A stretch of DNA of 14,455 nt from NCBI GenBank assembly GCA_028717865.1, contig JAQUMZ010000019.1, positions 1 through 14,455 on the forward strand, given 5' to 3'. Numbering within the stretch: the first letter of the stretch is position 1; each line of letters starts with the position of its first letter. The position numbers and the translations under genes are program-made. The notes beneath the pieces were generated by a model. The model had not been told where the DNA came from and did no database searches. It was given only the letters and a program-made list of their open reading frames with translations. Below are positions 1-6,451 of the stretch, piece after piece. This stretch comes from Elusimicrobiota bacterium. GTDB lineage: Bacteria > Elusimicrobiota > Elusimicrobia > UBA1565 > UBA9628.

Positions 1-330
1 CATCCGGTTGCCCTCGTCGGAAAGCTCGACCGAGGTCCAGCGGCCGAAGGTGGGAGAGCCCTTGCGGATGTCGACGGCCACGTCGAATATCCGTCCGCGC
101 GTGCAGCGCACCAGCTTGCCCACGGGACGCTTGGGCAGCTGGTAGTGCAGGCCGCGCAGGGTGCCGCGCGCCGAGCGGGAGAGATTGACCTGCACGAAGG
201 CGGGCAGCCCCAGCGCGGCCAGCTCGTCGGTCCGGAAGCTTTCCATGAAGCAGCCCCGCTCGTCGGCGAAGGACTTGCCCTCGATGAGCAGCGGCCCGGG
301 CAGGCCGCAGGGCTTGGCCGTGAAGCTCAC
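1..330 (-). CDS. rmlC: dTDP-4-dehydrorhamnose 3,5-epimerase, N-terminal part (cut by window edge)
   Basis: RmlC epimerises dTDP-4-keto-6-deoxyglucose at C3 and C5 in cytosolic dTDP-L-rhamnose synthesis, which supplies O-antigen and other envelope glycans. The 110 visible residues carry the family signatures in order: F-x-DERG-x-F (21-28), Q-x-N-x-S (47-51), GTLRGLHYQ (56-64, His62 being the expected catalytic base), P-x-GKLVR (69-75, Lys72 expected in the active site), IFDVAVDIR (81-89) and the SPTFG-x-W stretch (92-98). The family is usually about 180-190 residues, so roughly the C-terminal 40% lies outside the window. The GTG start is chosen because the first conserved motif begins only 20 residues later, and because it overlaps the kamA stop as GTGA, which implies translational coupling. 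There is only a weak AGG upstream. Identification is by family motifs seen directly; the rest of the rhamnose pathway is not in view. Confidence 0.93.
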   Translation of the reverse strand, partial: MSFTAKPCGLPGPLLIEGKSFADERGCFMESFRTDELAALGLPAFVQVNLSRSARGTLRGLHYQLPKRPVGKLVRCTRGRIFDVAVDIRKGSPTFGRWTSVELSDEGNRM

Positions 331-1697
331 CGCGAGGCCTGGTTCTTATGCCGCCGCCAGTACTCCACGCCCTCCGGCGGCAGGGTGTAGACCGGGTCGT
401 AGTACTCGTAGCGGCGCTTGAGCGCCTCGGGGTCGTCGTGCTCGATCGAGGTTCGGTAGTTTTTTGTCCAGTAGGAGACGCCCTTGATCCGGTCGTAGTC
501 GGCGTATTGGTGTATCCAGCGCTTGCCCACGAAGGGCACGTCGCAGCAGACCCGCGGCGTGGCGAAGCCGGGCAGGTAGCCCATGATGTCGTGCTGCAGG
601 CTCTGGGCCTCGGAGACGGACATGCGCCAATGCTCGCAGTTGGGGATGATGTCGCACATGTAGAAGTAGTAGGGCATGATGCGGGCGTGGTCCACGAGCA
701 TGAAGCAAAGCTCGAGCATGGCCTGGGCCGTGCCGTTGACCCCGCGCAGCAGGACTCCCTGGTTGCGCACGTCGCGGAAGCCCAGGTCCAGGATCTTGCG
801 CGCGGCGCGCCCGACCAGGGGCGTGACCTGGGCGGCGCAGTTGATGTGGGTGTGCATGGCGATGTCTATGTTGCGCTGGCGCGCCTTCCTGGCCAAGCGC
901 TCCAGGCCGCGCAGGACCTCGTCCTGGAGGAAATGCTGGGGCAGGCCCTGCAGGCCCTTGGAGGCCAGCCGGATGTCGCGAATGCTCGGGATGTCCATGA
1001 GGGCCGAGACGAAGGGCTCGAGCTGGGCCATGGGGACGTTGGCGATGTCGCCTCCGGAGACCACCACGTCGCGCACGCCCGGGGTCTTGCGCAGGTACTC
1101 GAGGATCTTCTCGAAGCGCTCCTTGGCCGGCAGCTGGAACTTGCCCTTCTTGACCTGGGGCGTGGAAAGGCCCACCAGGTCCATGCGCGTGCAGTGGCCG
1201 CAGTACTGCGGGCAGGTCGCGGTCAGCTCGGCCAGGACCTTGGTCGGGTAGCGGTGGGTCAGGCCCTCCACGGCCCACATCTCGCTTTCGTGCAGGCTGT
1301 CGCGCGAAGCCATGGGATGGCTGGGCCACTCCGGGTGCCGGTCGCCGGCGGCGGGCAGCATGTAGCGCCGGACCGGGTCGTGGCGCAAGTCGCGCTCGGC
1401 CATGCAGTTGATCATTTGGGGCGGCATGAGGATGGACATGGTGGCCCAGTCGCGCTGGTCGGCCTCCAGGTCCGCGAGCAGCTCGTCTTCGAGGAAGCCG
1501 CCCAGGACGGCCTTGAGCTCGCGCAGGTTCTTGACCGTATTCTGGCGCTGCCAGAGGGCGCTCTCCCACTCCTTGACGGTGACGTTTTTGTAGCCGGGCA
1601 GGCGCCTCCAATCCGGCTCCGCGTACTCGCGCTTGAGCGGATATCGGAAGGGCTGTCCGGCGCGGTCCGCCTTGACCGGCTTGAGCGTGGGCTTCAT
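327..1697 (-). CDS. kamA: lysine 2,3-aminomutase family radical SAM/PLP enzyme
   Basis: KamA-family enzymes move an amino group from C2 to C3 of lysine (L-lysine to L-beta-lysine) using a [4Fe-4S] cluster, S-adenosylmethionine and PLP. The 456-residue protein has the radical SAM cysteines C162-x3-C166-x2-C169, the following Arg171 that in clostridial KAM contacts the substrate carboxylate, an SGGD motif at 214-217, and both acidic residues that hold the lysine side-chain amine in KAM (Asp349 in YMCD, Asp386 in CCDVP). Lys392 is the likely PLP lysine. Both aspartates argue for a lysine-like substrate rather than glutamate. The length fits KamA and not the short EpmB (about 340 residues). Oddity: the PLP-lysine loop is DVPFVGK rather than DAPGGGGK, one residue shorter. 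GAGGAGG lies 9 nt before the ATG. It is followed by rmlC with overlapping codons. Substrate is not proven; arginine or ornithine are alternatives. Confidence 0.85.
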   Translation of the reverse strand: MKPTLKPVKADRAGQPFRYPLKREYAEPDWRRLPGYKNVTVKEWESALWQRQNTVKNLRELKAVLGGFLEDELLADLEADQRDWATMSILMPPQMINCMAERDLRHDPVRRYMLPAAGDRHPEWPSHPMASRDSLHESEMWAVEGLTHRYPTKVLAELTATCPQYCGHCTRMDLVGLSTPQVKKGKFQLPAKERFEKILEYLRKTPGVRDVVVSGGDIANVPMAQLEPFVSALMDIPSIRDIRLASKGLQGLPQHFLQDEVLRGLERLARKARQRNIDIAMHTHINCAAQVTPLVGRAARKILDLGFRDVRNQGVLLRGVNGTAQAMLELCFMLVDHARIMPYYFYMCDIIPNCEHWRMSVSEAQSLQHDIMGYLPGFATPRVCCDVPFVGKRWIHQYADYDRIKGVSYWTKNYRTSIEHDDPEALKRRYEYYDPVYTLPPEGVEYWRRHKNQASR

Positions 1698-1721
1698 TTT
1701 GGAATGCCTCCTCGTGAGGGT

Positions 1722-1751
1722 ATTCTAGCCCGTTTCCGTGCGGGCGGGCAA
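1722..1751 (-). promoter_or_regulatory. predicted kamA promoter (TTGCCC-N18-TAGAAT)
   Basis: On the minus strand a -35-like TTGCCC (1751-1746) and a -10 TAGAAT (1727-1722) are 18 bp apart. Transcription would start near 1715, giving a leader of under 20 nt that carries the strong Shine-Dalgarno GAGGAGG at 1713-1707. The same TAGAAT hexamer precedes the CoA-transferase operon. Predicted from sequence only. Confidence 0.5.
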
Positions 1752-1756
1752 GTGCC

Positions 1757-1768
1757 AGAATTAATTCT
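1757..1768. promoter_or_regulatory. 12-bp AT-rich palindrome, candidate operator
   Basis: AGAATTAATTCT is a perfect palindrome in otherwise GC-rich DNA, 5 bp upstream of the predicted kamA -35. GCAAG (1748-1752) and CTTGC (1767-1771) form an additional outer inverted repeat whose left arm overlaps the -35. The position between divergent kamA and histidine kinase genes suits a regulator site. No binding protein is identifiable. Confidence 0.4.
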
Positions 1769-1822
1769 TGCGAGTCTCTAAATTCATCCATAGGCCGTTT
1801 GGGAACCGGTTTTCGGGCCATT

Positions 1823-1840
1823 GGACACTGTCCGATCGGA
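1823..1840. promoter_or_regulatory. overlapping palindromes upstream of the histidine kinase gene
   Basis: GGACACTGTCC (1823-1833, 5-bp arms around one base) overlaps the perfect 10-bp palindrome TCCGATCGGA (1831-1840). They occupy the expected -35/spacer area of the kinase promoter, whose -10 is TAAAAT at 1852-1857. This could be a repressor or activator site; a role is inferred from symmetry and position only. Confidence 0.35.
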
Positions 1841-1851
1841 GCCCCGACGAT

Positions 1852-1857
1852 TAAAAT
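1852..1857 (+). promoter_or_regulatory. predicted -10 box (TAAAAT) of the histidine kinase gene
   Basis: TAAAAT ends 9 nt before the ATG at 1867. There is no Shine-Dalgarno sequence between it and the start, so the transcript would be leaderless or nearly so. No convincing -35 is present at 16-18 bp; TTGGAC at 1821-1826 is too far away (25 bp). Confidence 0.4.
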
Positions 1858-1866
1858 ATATTGACG

Positions 1867-3417
1867 ATGCATAGGCAGAGCTGCGTCCTGGCCTTATTGT
1901 TGGCATGCCCGCCGGGGGCCGCGTGGCCGTTGTCCGTCTCGCGGTCCGCCGCGGCCGTAAGACTTTCCGTCCCGATCGCTTCCGGCCGGATATTGTCCTT
2001 GCCCGCGCCCGCCGGTCCGGCCGCGCTTGTGCCGCCCGCGCCGATCGGCGTCGGCCGCAATGAGGCCGTGCCCGAGCCGCAAAGCCTGAAGGAACTGGCC
2101 GGCGGCGTCCGGGACCGGCTGCTCGCGGGACCGGTCGGCGCGCTAAAGAGGACCGTGAACGAACACGGCGCGCAAATGGGCCCGAAGCTGTTGTCCGCCG
2201 TGGAGAAATCGGTGCGCCTGGGCGACGACGCCCAAGCCCTGGCCGAGGAATTGGCCGATATAGCCGCGGACAGGAAGGACGCGCCGCTCACCGAGCCGGA
2301 AAGAGTCCTGTCCCTGCAATTGAAAGCCTATATCCTGGAGTTGCGTTCCGCTCAAAAGGATCTCCTGGAAGAGCTCAAAGGCATCCCGGAAGCCCAACGC
2401 GAAGCCATGGGATTTTCGGCTCCGGCGCTCGCCGTCCTGCCGGTCGCGCGCGGCGGACCGGGATTTTTCGGCCGCGATCCGAATAGCCTGCGTCCGCTGC
2501 GCATCGGCGAGGAGCGCCGGAACGTCCTGCTGCACGACATGAAGAATTCGGCTTTCGTGGCTTCCAATTTGATGTTCCAGCGGGTTTTGAGGAAGTCGGA
2601 CGATTTGCCCGCTCAATTGCGGCGAGACCTGGAGCGCTCCCTGGCCCTGGGACGTCCCGCCGAGTCGTTGGCCCGGCAACTCATGGACTTGAAGTCGGAC
2701 GGCCGGGCCGGCTTGCGGCGCCAAGCCGACTTGCTGACGCGGATCAAGGCCATAGCCGAAGGCCTGGGCGCGACGCAGCATCGGATCAAAAGCCGCGTGG
2801 AGAAGCTGCTGGAAAACGATCCCGCCGCGGCCGCCCTGGCCTGGGCGCCGCGGATTCTGCTCGACGTCCTGCGCGACATCTTGCCGCGCGCGGAGATCGC
2901 CCGGGCGGAGCTTTGGGGCAGCGCCGAGGCCAAGCCCGAGCCCGGTCCCGTCCACGACGCCGTGGTCTGCGTCCTGGGCCGCGTGGGCGCGGTCCTGGAG
3001 GAACTCGGCATAGAGCGCAAGCTGGAGATAGACCTGCGCGAAGGCGGCGCGGTCGCGGACCAGCAGGGCCTGGACCGGATACTGACCAACTTGATACTCA
3101 ACGCGGCGGACGCCATGAAGGATTCGCCGGTCAAGCGCCTGTCCGTGCGCATCAGCGAGTCGTGGGACGAGGAGCGCGTGCTCATCGAGGTTTCCGACAC
3201 GGGCCCCGGCCTGGATAAAGACCAGATTCACAAGATAACGCGCGGGCAACGCTTCACGAGCAAGGGGCCCGCGAAAGGCAGCGGGGTGGGCTTGCCGTCG
3301 GTGCGCGCCGCCGCGCTGGACGCCGGGGGCAGCTTCTCCGTGATGTCCGTTCCGGGCCGCGGCGCCGCCTTCCGCGTGGAACTGCCCTTGTACCGCGGTT
3401 CCGACGCGTCGCTCTAG
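1867..3417 (+). CDS. sensor histidine kinase with export-signal-like N-terminus
   Basis: The protein is 516 residues from the ATG. It begins with a short basic then hydrophobic stretch (CVLALLLAC, residues 6-14) followed by an Ala/Pro/Val-rich segment to about residue 65, then a helical, charged region (70-190). The kinase core is clear: a candidate phosphoacceptor His223 in LLHDMKNS, the N-box RILTNLILNAADAM (404-417, with the Mg-binding Asn), the G1 box VSDTGPG (442-448), the F-box-like RFTSKG (462-467) and the G2 box GSGVGL (471-476). No PAS, HAMP or receiver domain is recognisable and no internal membrane segment is seen. An in-frame TTG at 1861 would add two residues; ATG is preferred for its distance from the -10 box. 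The gene is convergent with the membrane-protein gene, 7 bp away. No partner regulator is adjacent; the nearest is the orphan response regulator near 8.3 kb. The kinase call is firm; signal and location are uncertain. Confidence 0.85.
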   Translation: MHRQSCVLALLLACPPGAAWPLSVSRSAAAVRLSVPIASGRILSLPAPAGPAALVPPAPIGVGRNEAVPEPQSLKELAGGVRDRLLAGPVGALKRTVNEHGAQMGPKLLSAVEKSVRLGDDAQALAEELADIAADRKDAPLTEPERVLSLQLKAYILELRSAQKDLLEELKGIPEAQREAMGFSAPALAVLPVARGGPGFFGRDPNSLRPLRIGEERRNVLLHDMKNSAFVASNLMFQRVLRKSDDLPAQLRRDLERSLALGRPAESLARQLMDLKSDGRAGLRRQADLLTRIKAIAEGLGATQHRIKSRVEKLLENDPAAAALAWAPRILLDVLRDILPRAEIARAELWGSAEAKPEPGPVHDAVVCVLGRVGAVLEELGIERKLEIDLREGGAVADQQGLDRILTNLILNAADAMKDSPVKRLSVRISESWDEERVLIEVSDTGPGLDKDQIHKITRGQRFTSKGPAKGSGVGLPSVRAAALDAGGSFSVMSVPGRGAAFRVELPLYRGSDASL

Positions 3418-3424
3418 CTGGGGC

Positions 3425-3949
3425 CTATCGGGCCAGCCGGCGCAGGCGCGGCGCCAGCCAGAGCAGGGCCACGGCGGCCGAAAGTCCGAGCAGCCCCCCG
3501 GCGGCCTGGGCCGAGGGGCCTTCCAGCCGCCACAGCCGCAGCGACCAGGCCAGGGCGCTGGCCGAGAGCGTGATGCCGCCGGCCAGGGCCAGGGTGCGGG
3601 CGGCCGCGGGCCGGCCGGTGGCGCGCAGGCGCAGCCAAAGCGGGATCAGATAGGCCAGCTGGGTGAGCCCGACCCAGCGCAGCCAGGGGGAAAGGAAGGC
3701 CGCCAGCCAGGCGCCCAGGGAATGCCCTTCGTCGATGCTGAAGGGGTTGGGCGCCAGCAGCGGAACCGAAAGGGCCAGGTTGAGCGCCAGCCCCCAGGCG
3801 AACCAGCGCAGGCCGAGGCGGGCCGGCTGATGGCCTTCCTGCCGGCGGAACTCCCCGCCGCGGGAGCTTTCCCGGGCCAGGCTCCCGAAGACGTACCAGC
3901 CCAACAGTCCCAGCGCACCCAGCAGGAGGGCGAGCTGAATGTCGGCCAT
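3425..3949 (-). CDS. small polytopic membrane protein of unknown function
   Basis: This 174-residue protein is not recognised. Hydrophobic segments lie near residues 4-24, 48-66, 90-107 (possibly beginning at 78), 118-136 and 148-166, so four or five membrane helices are likely. A hydrophilic, charged stretch (25-47, rich in Arg, Glu and Gln) follows the first helix, and the short C-terminus is basic (PRLRRLAR). It starts inside the stop codon of the upstream PIN-like gene (ATGA), so the two are almost certainly translated together and may act together at the membrane. It ends 7 bp from the end of the convergent histidine kinase gene. The overlap with a well-supported gene and the steady hydrophobic pattern support a real gene. 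Confidence 0.75.
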   Translation of the reverse strand: MADIQLALLLGALGLLGWYVFGSLARESSRGGEFRRQEGHQPARLGLRWFAWGLALNLALSVPLLAPNPFSIDEGHSLGAWLAAFLSPWLRWVGLTQLAYLIPLWLRLRATGRPAAARTLALAGGITLSASALAWSLRLWRLEGPSAQAAGGLLGLSAAVALLWLAPRLRRLAR

Positions 3950-4677
3950 CAGGGCCGCGGCAGGGTCACCCGGCCGCGCTCGTCGATGAGCAGGCCATGG
4001 CCGCGCTTGAGCTCATCGAGTATTTCGGCGCTGGCCAGGCCCGAGTTCGCGGTGCGGTTGCCGATGTCGTTGAGCAGGGCCTTGAGCCGGATGGGAGGGT
4101 TCTTGGCGCGCAGGAGCATGCGCATGTAGGACTCCGCGACGGCCTTGAGATCGCCGGCGGGCGCAACGGATGCGGGCGCCGGCGCGGGGGCTTCCGGGGC
4201 CGGCGCCGCGGCCTTGCGGCCGCGGGCCCGTCCGCCGCGGGAGCGGCGCACGCGCCCGGAGGCGCCGGCGGAGGCGGCGGCGCGCTCGGGATGCGAGGTC
4301 CAGAGCGTGGCCACGCGGCCCACGCGCTGGAGCTCCTGGACGATGGCGCCCAGGCCCTTGTCGTTGGTGATCACCGTGAAGGGCAGATGCAAGGGGAGGC
4401 TTGCGTGCAGCAGGCCCGCGTGCAAGGACATCACGAAGTCCGCGGCGTTCTTGCCGCCCTGGGGCGCGGCGATGGTGACGCACATGGGCAGGGGCGAGAG
4501 CCGCTTCTGCAGGGTCCGGGGCAGCGTGGCCTTCGGGCGCAGGAACACCTTGACCAGGGTGCTCGGGCTCAAGGGGAAGTCCGCCGGCATGTGCGGATCG
4601 TTGTCTCCGTCTATGAGCAGGACGGAGTCCACCAGCCCGGTGCGCTGGGGAATCGGTTCGTTCTTTGTAGTTTCCAT
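3949..4677 (-). CDS. PIN/NYN-like domain protein (putative nuclease) with basic linker and C-terminal winged-helix-like domain
   Basis: Residues 15-130 look like a PIN/NYN-type nuclease fold: a hydrophobic strand ending in LIDGDN (Asp23, Asp25), a second acidic position in NAADFVMSLHAG (Asp80), and VITNDKG (Asp106), followed by QELQRVGRV. These are the spaced acidic residues that bind divalent metal in PIN-type RNases. Residues 131-175 form a low-complexity linker rich in Arg, Ala and Pro, suited to RNA contact or flexibility. Residues 176-242 are a compact helical domain ending in LLIDERGRVTLP, resembling the small C-terminal module of PIN-like proteins. It has its own promoter after ettA and overlaps the membrane-protein gene by ATGA. 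RNA cleavage is inferred from family features; the substrate is unknown, and it could instead be a non-catalytic RNA-binding protein. Confidence 0.7.
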   Translation of the reverse strand: METTKNEPIPQRTGLVDSVLLIDGDNDPHMPADFPLSPSTLVKVFLRPKATLPRTLQKRLSPLPMCVTIAAPQGGKNAADFVMSLHAGLLHASLPLHLPFTVITNDKGLGAIVQELQRVGRVATLWTSHPERAAASAGASGRVRRSRGGRARGRKAAAPAPEAPAPAPASVAPAGDLKAVAESYMRMLLRAKNPPIRLKALLNDIGNRTANSGLASAEILDELKRGHGLLIDERGRVTLPRP

Positions 4678-4683
4678 ATATCC

Positions 4684-4689
4684 ATTATA
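4684..4689 (-). promoter_or_regulatory. -10 box (TATAAT) of the PIN-like gene
   Basis: A consensus TATAAT on the minus strand ends 6 nt (GGATAT) before the ATG at 4677, in the 76-bp gap after ettA. Transcription would start at or next to the A of the start codon, and no Shine-Dalgarno site is present, so the mRNA is predicted leaderless. The -35 is poor (GGGAGA at 17 bp). Confidence 0.6.
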
Positions 4690-4753
4690 CAGAGATTAGG
4701 CGCCGTTCTCCCGCGGAAGTTTTCGGAACGAGGCTTGCGGCGCGGCTGCGGCG

Positions 4754-6451
4754 CTAACGTGTAAGCTTGCGGTATCGGACGCGGTGCGGGCGCGCCCCGG
4801 CCTCGCCCAGACGCGCCTTGCGGTCCTCCTCGTAGGCCGAGTAGTTGCCCTCGAAGAAGCGCACCGCGCTGTCGCCCTCGAAGGCGAGGATGTGCGTGGC
4901 GACGCGGTCGAGGAACCACCGGTCGTGGCTGATGACCACGCAGCAGCCGGCGAAGTTGGCGATGGCCTCCTCGAGCGCGCGCAGGGTGTGCACGTCGAGG
5001 TCGTTGGTCGGCTCGTCGAGCAGCAGGACGTTGCCGCCGGACTTGAGCATCCGGGCCATGTGCACGCGGTTGCGCTCGCCGCCCGAGAGCACGCCTACGG
5101 GACGCTGCTGGTCCTGGCCGGCGAAGTTGAAGCGCGCCACGTACTGGCGCGAGTTGACCTCGCGCTTGCCCAGCGCCACCACGTCCAGCCCGTCGGAGAT
5201 GGCCTCCCATACGGTCTTCTTGGGATCGAGCCGGTCGCGCTCCTGGTCGACGTAGGAGAGCTTGACGGTCTCGCCGATCTTGAAGCTGCCCGCGTCGGGT
5301 TTTTCCTTCCCGGTTATGAGCTTGAAGAGCGTGGTCTTGCCCGCTCCGTTGGGGCCGATCACGCCCACGATCCCGTTGGGGGGCAGGCTGAAAGAGAGGC
5401 CCTCGAAGAGCAGCTTGTCGCCGTAGGCCTTGGACACGCCCTGGGCCTCGATCACGGCCTCGCCCAGGCGCGGGCCGGGGGGGATGAAAATCTCCAGGGT
5501 CTCGCCGCGCTCGGTCTTCTCGCCGGCGGCGAGCATTTCGTCGTAGGCGCGCAGGCGGGCCTTGCTCTTGGCCTGGCGCCCCTTGGCGCCCAGGCGCACC
5601 CACTCCAGTTCGCGGGCCAGGTTGCGGCGGTACTTGGACTCGCTTTTCTCCTCCCGGGCCAGGCGGTCCTGCTTCTGCTCCAGCCACGAGGCGTAATTGC
5701 CCTTCCAGGGGATGCCCTCGCCGCGGTCGAGCTCCAATATCCAGCCCGCCACGTTGTCCAGGAAGTAGCGGTCGTGGGTCACGGCGATGACCGTGCCCTG
5801 GTATTGGCGCAGATGCTGCTCCAGCCATTCCACGGACTCGGCGTCGAGATGGTTGGTGGGCTCGTCGAGCAGGAGTATGTCGGGCTCCATCAGGAGCAGG
5901 CGGCAGAGGGCCACGCGGCGCTTCTCGCCGCCGGATAGGGTGCCCACGCGCTGATCCACCGGAGGACAACGCAGGGCGTCCATGGCCAGCTCGAGCTTGT
6001 TGTCGAGCTCCCAGGCCCCGCAGGCCTCTATGCGCTCCTGGAGCTTGCCCTGCTTTTCCAGGAGCTTCTCCATGTCCTCCGGGGAGAGGTTCGGGTCGGC
6101 GAGCTTTTCGCTGGCGGCGTTGTAGTCGTCGAGCAGCTTCTTGGTCTCGGCCACGCCTTCTTCGACGACCTGGAGCACGGTCTTGGCCTGGTCGAGCTGG
6201 GGCTCCTGCTCGAGCAGCCCCACCGTGTAGCCCTTGGACATGGTGATCTTGCCCACGTAGTCGGGGTCGCGGCCGGCCATTATGCGCAGCAGCGTGCTCT
6301 TGCCCGAGCCGTTGTCGCCGAGCACTCCGATCTTGGCGCCGTAGTAGAACGAAAGCGAGATGTCCTTGAGGACCTGCTTTTTCGGGGGGTGGATGCGGCC
6401 CACCTCCTGCATGGTGTAGATGATCTGCTTGGTGTCTACGGTGGCAGCCAT
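4754..6451 (-). CDS. ettA: energy-dependent translational throttle protein EttA (ABC-F ATPase)
   Basis: EttA binds the ribosomal E site and gates the first steps of elongation according to ATP/ADP level. The 565-residue protein (E. coli EttA is 555) has two soluble ABC domains and no membrane segment. Domain 1: Walker A GDNGSGKST (45-53), signature LSGGE (172-176), Walker B LLLDEPTNHLD (193-203). The arm insert lies around 95-140, and the inter-domain linker, rich in charged residues, around 255-325. Domain 2: Walker A GPNGAGKTT (366-374), LSGGE (455-459), Walker B LLLDEPTNDLD (476-486). The opening YTMQEVGRIHPPKKQVLKD and the ending VRYRKLTR match EttA rather than Uup or resistance ABC-F proteins. 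Its ATG directly abuts the TAA of the CoA-transferase beta gene, so it is translated as part of that operon. The first nine residues are extra relative to E. coli. Confidence 0.95.
   Translation of the reverse strand: MAATVDTKQIIYTMQEVGRIHPPKKQVLKDISLSFYYGAKIGVLGDNGSGKSTLLRIMAGRDPDYVGKITMSKGYTVGLLEQEPQLDQAKTVLQVVEEGVAETKKLLDDYNAASEKLADPNLSPEDMEKLLEKQGKLQERIEACGAWELDNKLELAMDALRCPPVDQRVGTLSGGEKRRVALCRLLLMEPDILLLDEPTNHLDAESVEWLEQHLRQYQGTVIAVTHDRYFLDNVAGWILELDRGEGIPWKGNYASWLEQKQDRLAREEKSESKYRRNLARELEWVRLGAKGRQAKSKARLRAYDEMLAAGEKTERGETLEIFIPPGPRLGEAVIEAQGVSKAYGDKLLFEGLSFSLPPNGIVGVIGPNGAGKTTLFKLITGKEKPDAGSFKIGETVKLSYVDQERDRLDPKKTVWEAISDGLDVVALGKREVNSRQYVARFNFAGQDQQRPVGVLSGGERNRVHMARMLKSGGNVLLLDEPTNDLDVHTLRALEEAIANFAGCCVVISHDRWFLDRVATHILAFEGDSAVRFFEGNYSAYEEDRKARLGEAGARPHRVRYRKLTR

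Noticed and set aside
3417..3437. Terminator between the convergent histidine kinase and membrane-protein genes
   Set aside because: The GCTGG/CCAGC arms give only a short bulged stem overlapping both coding ends and no T-run follows.
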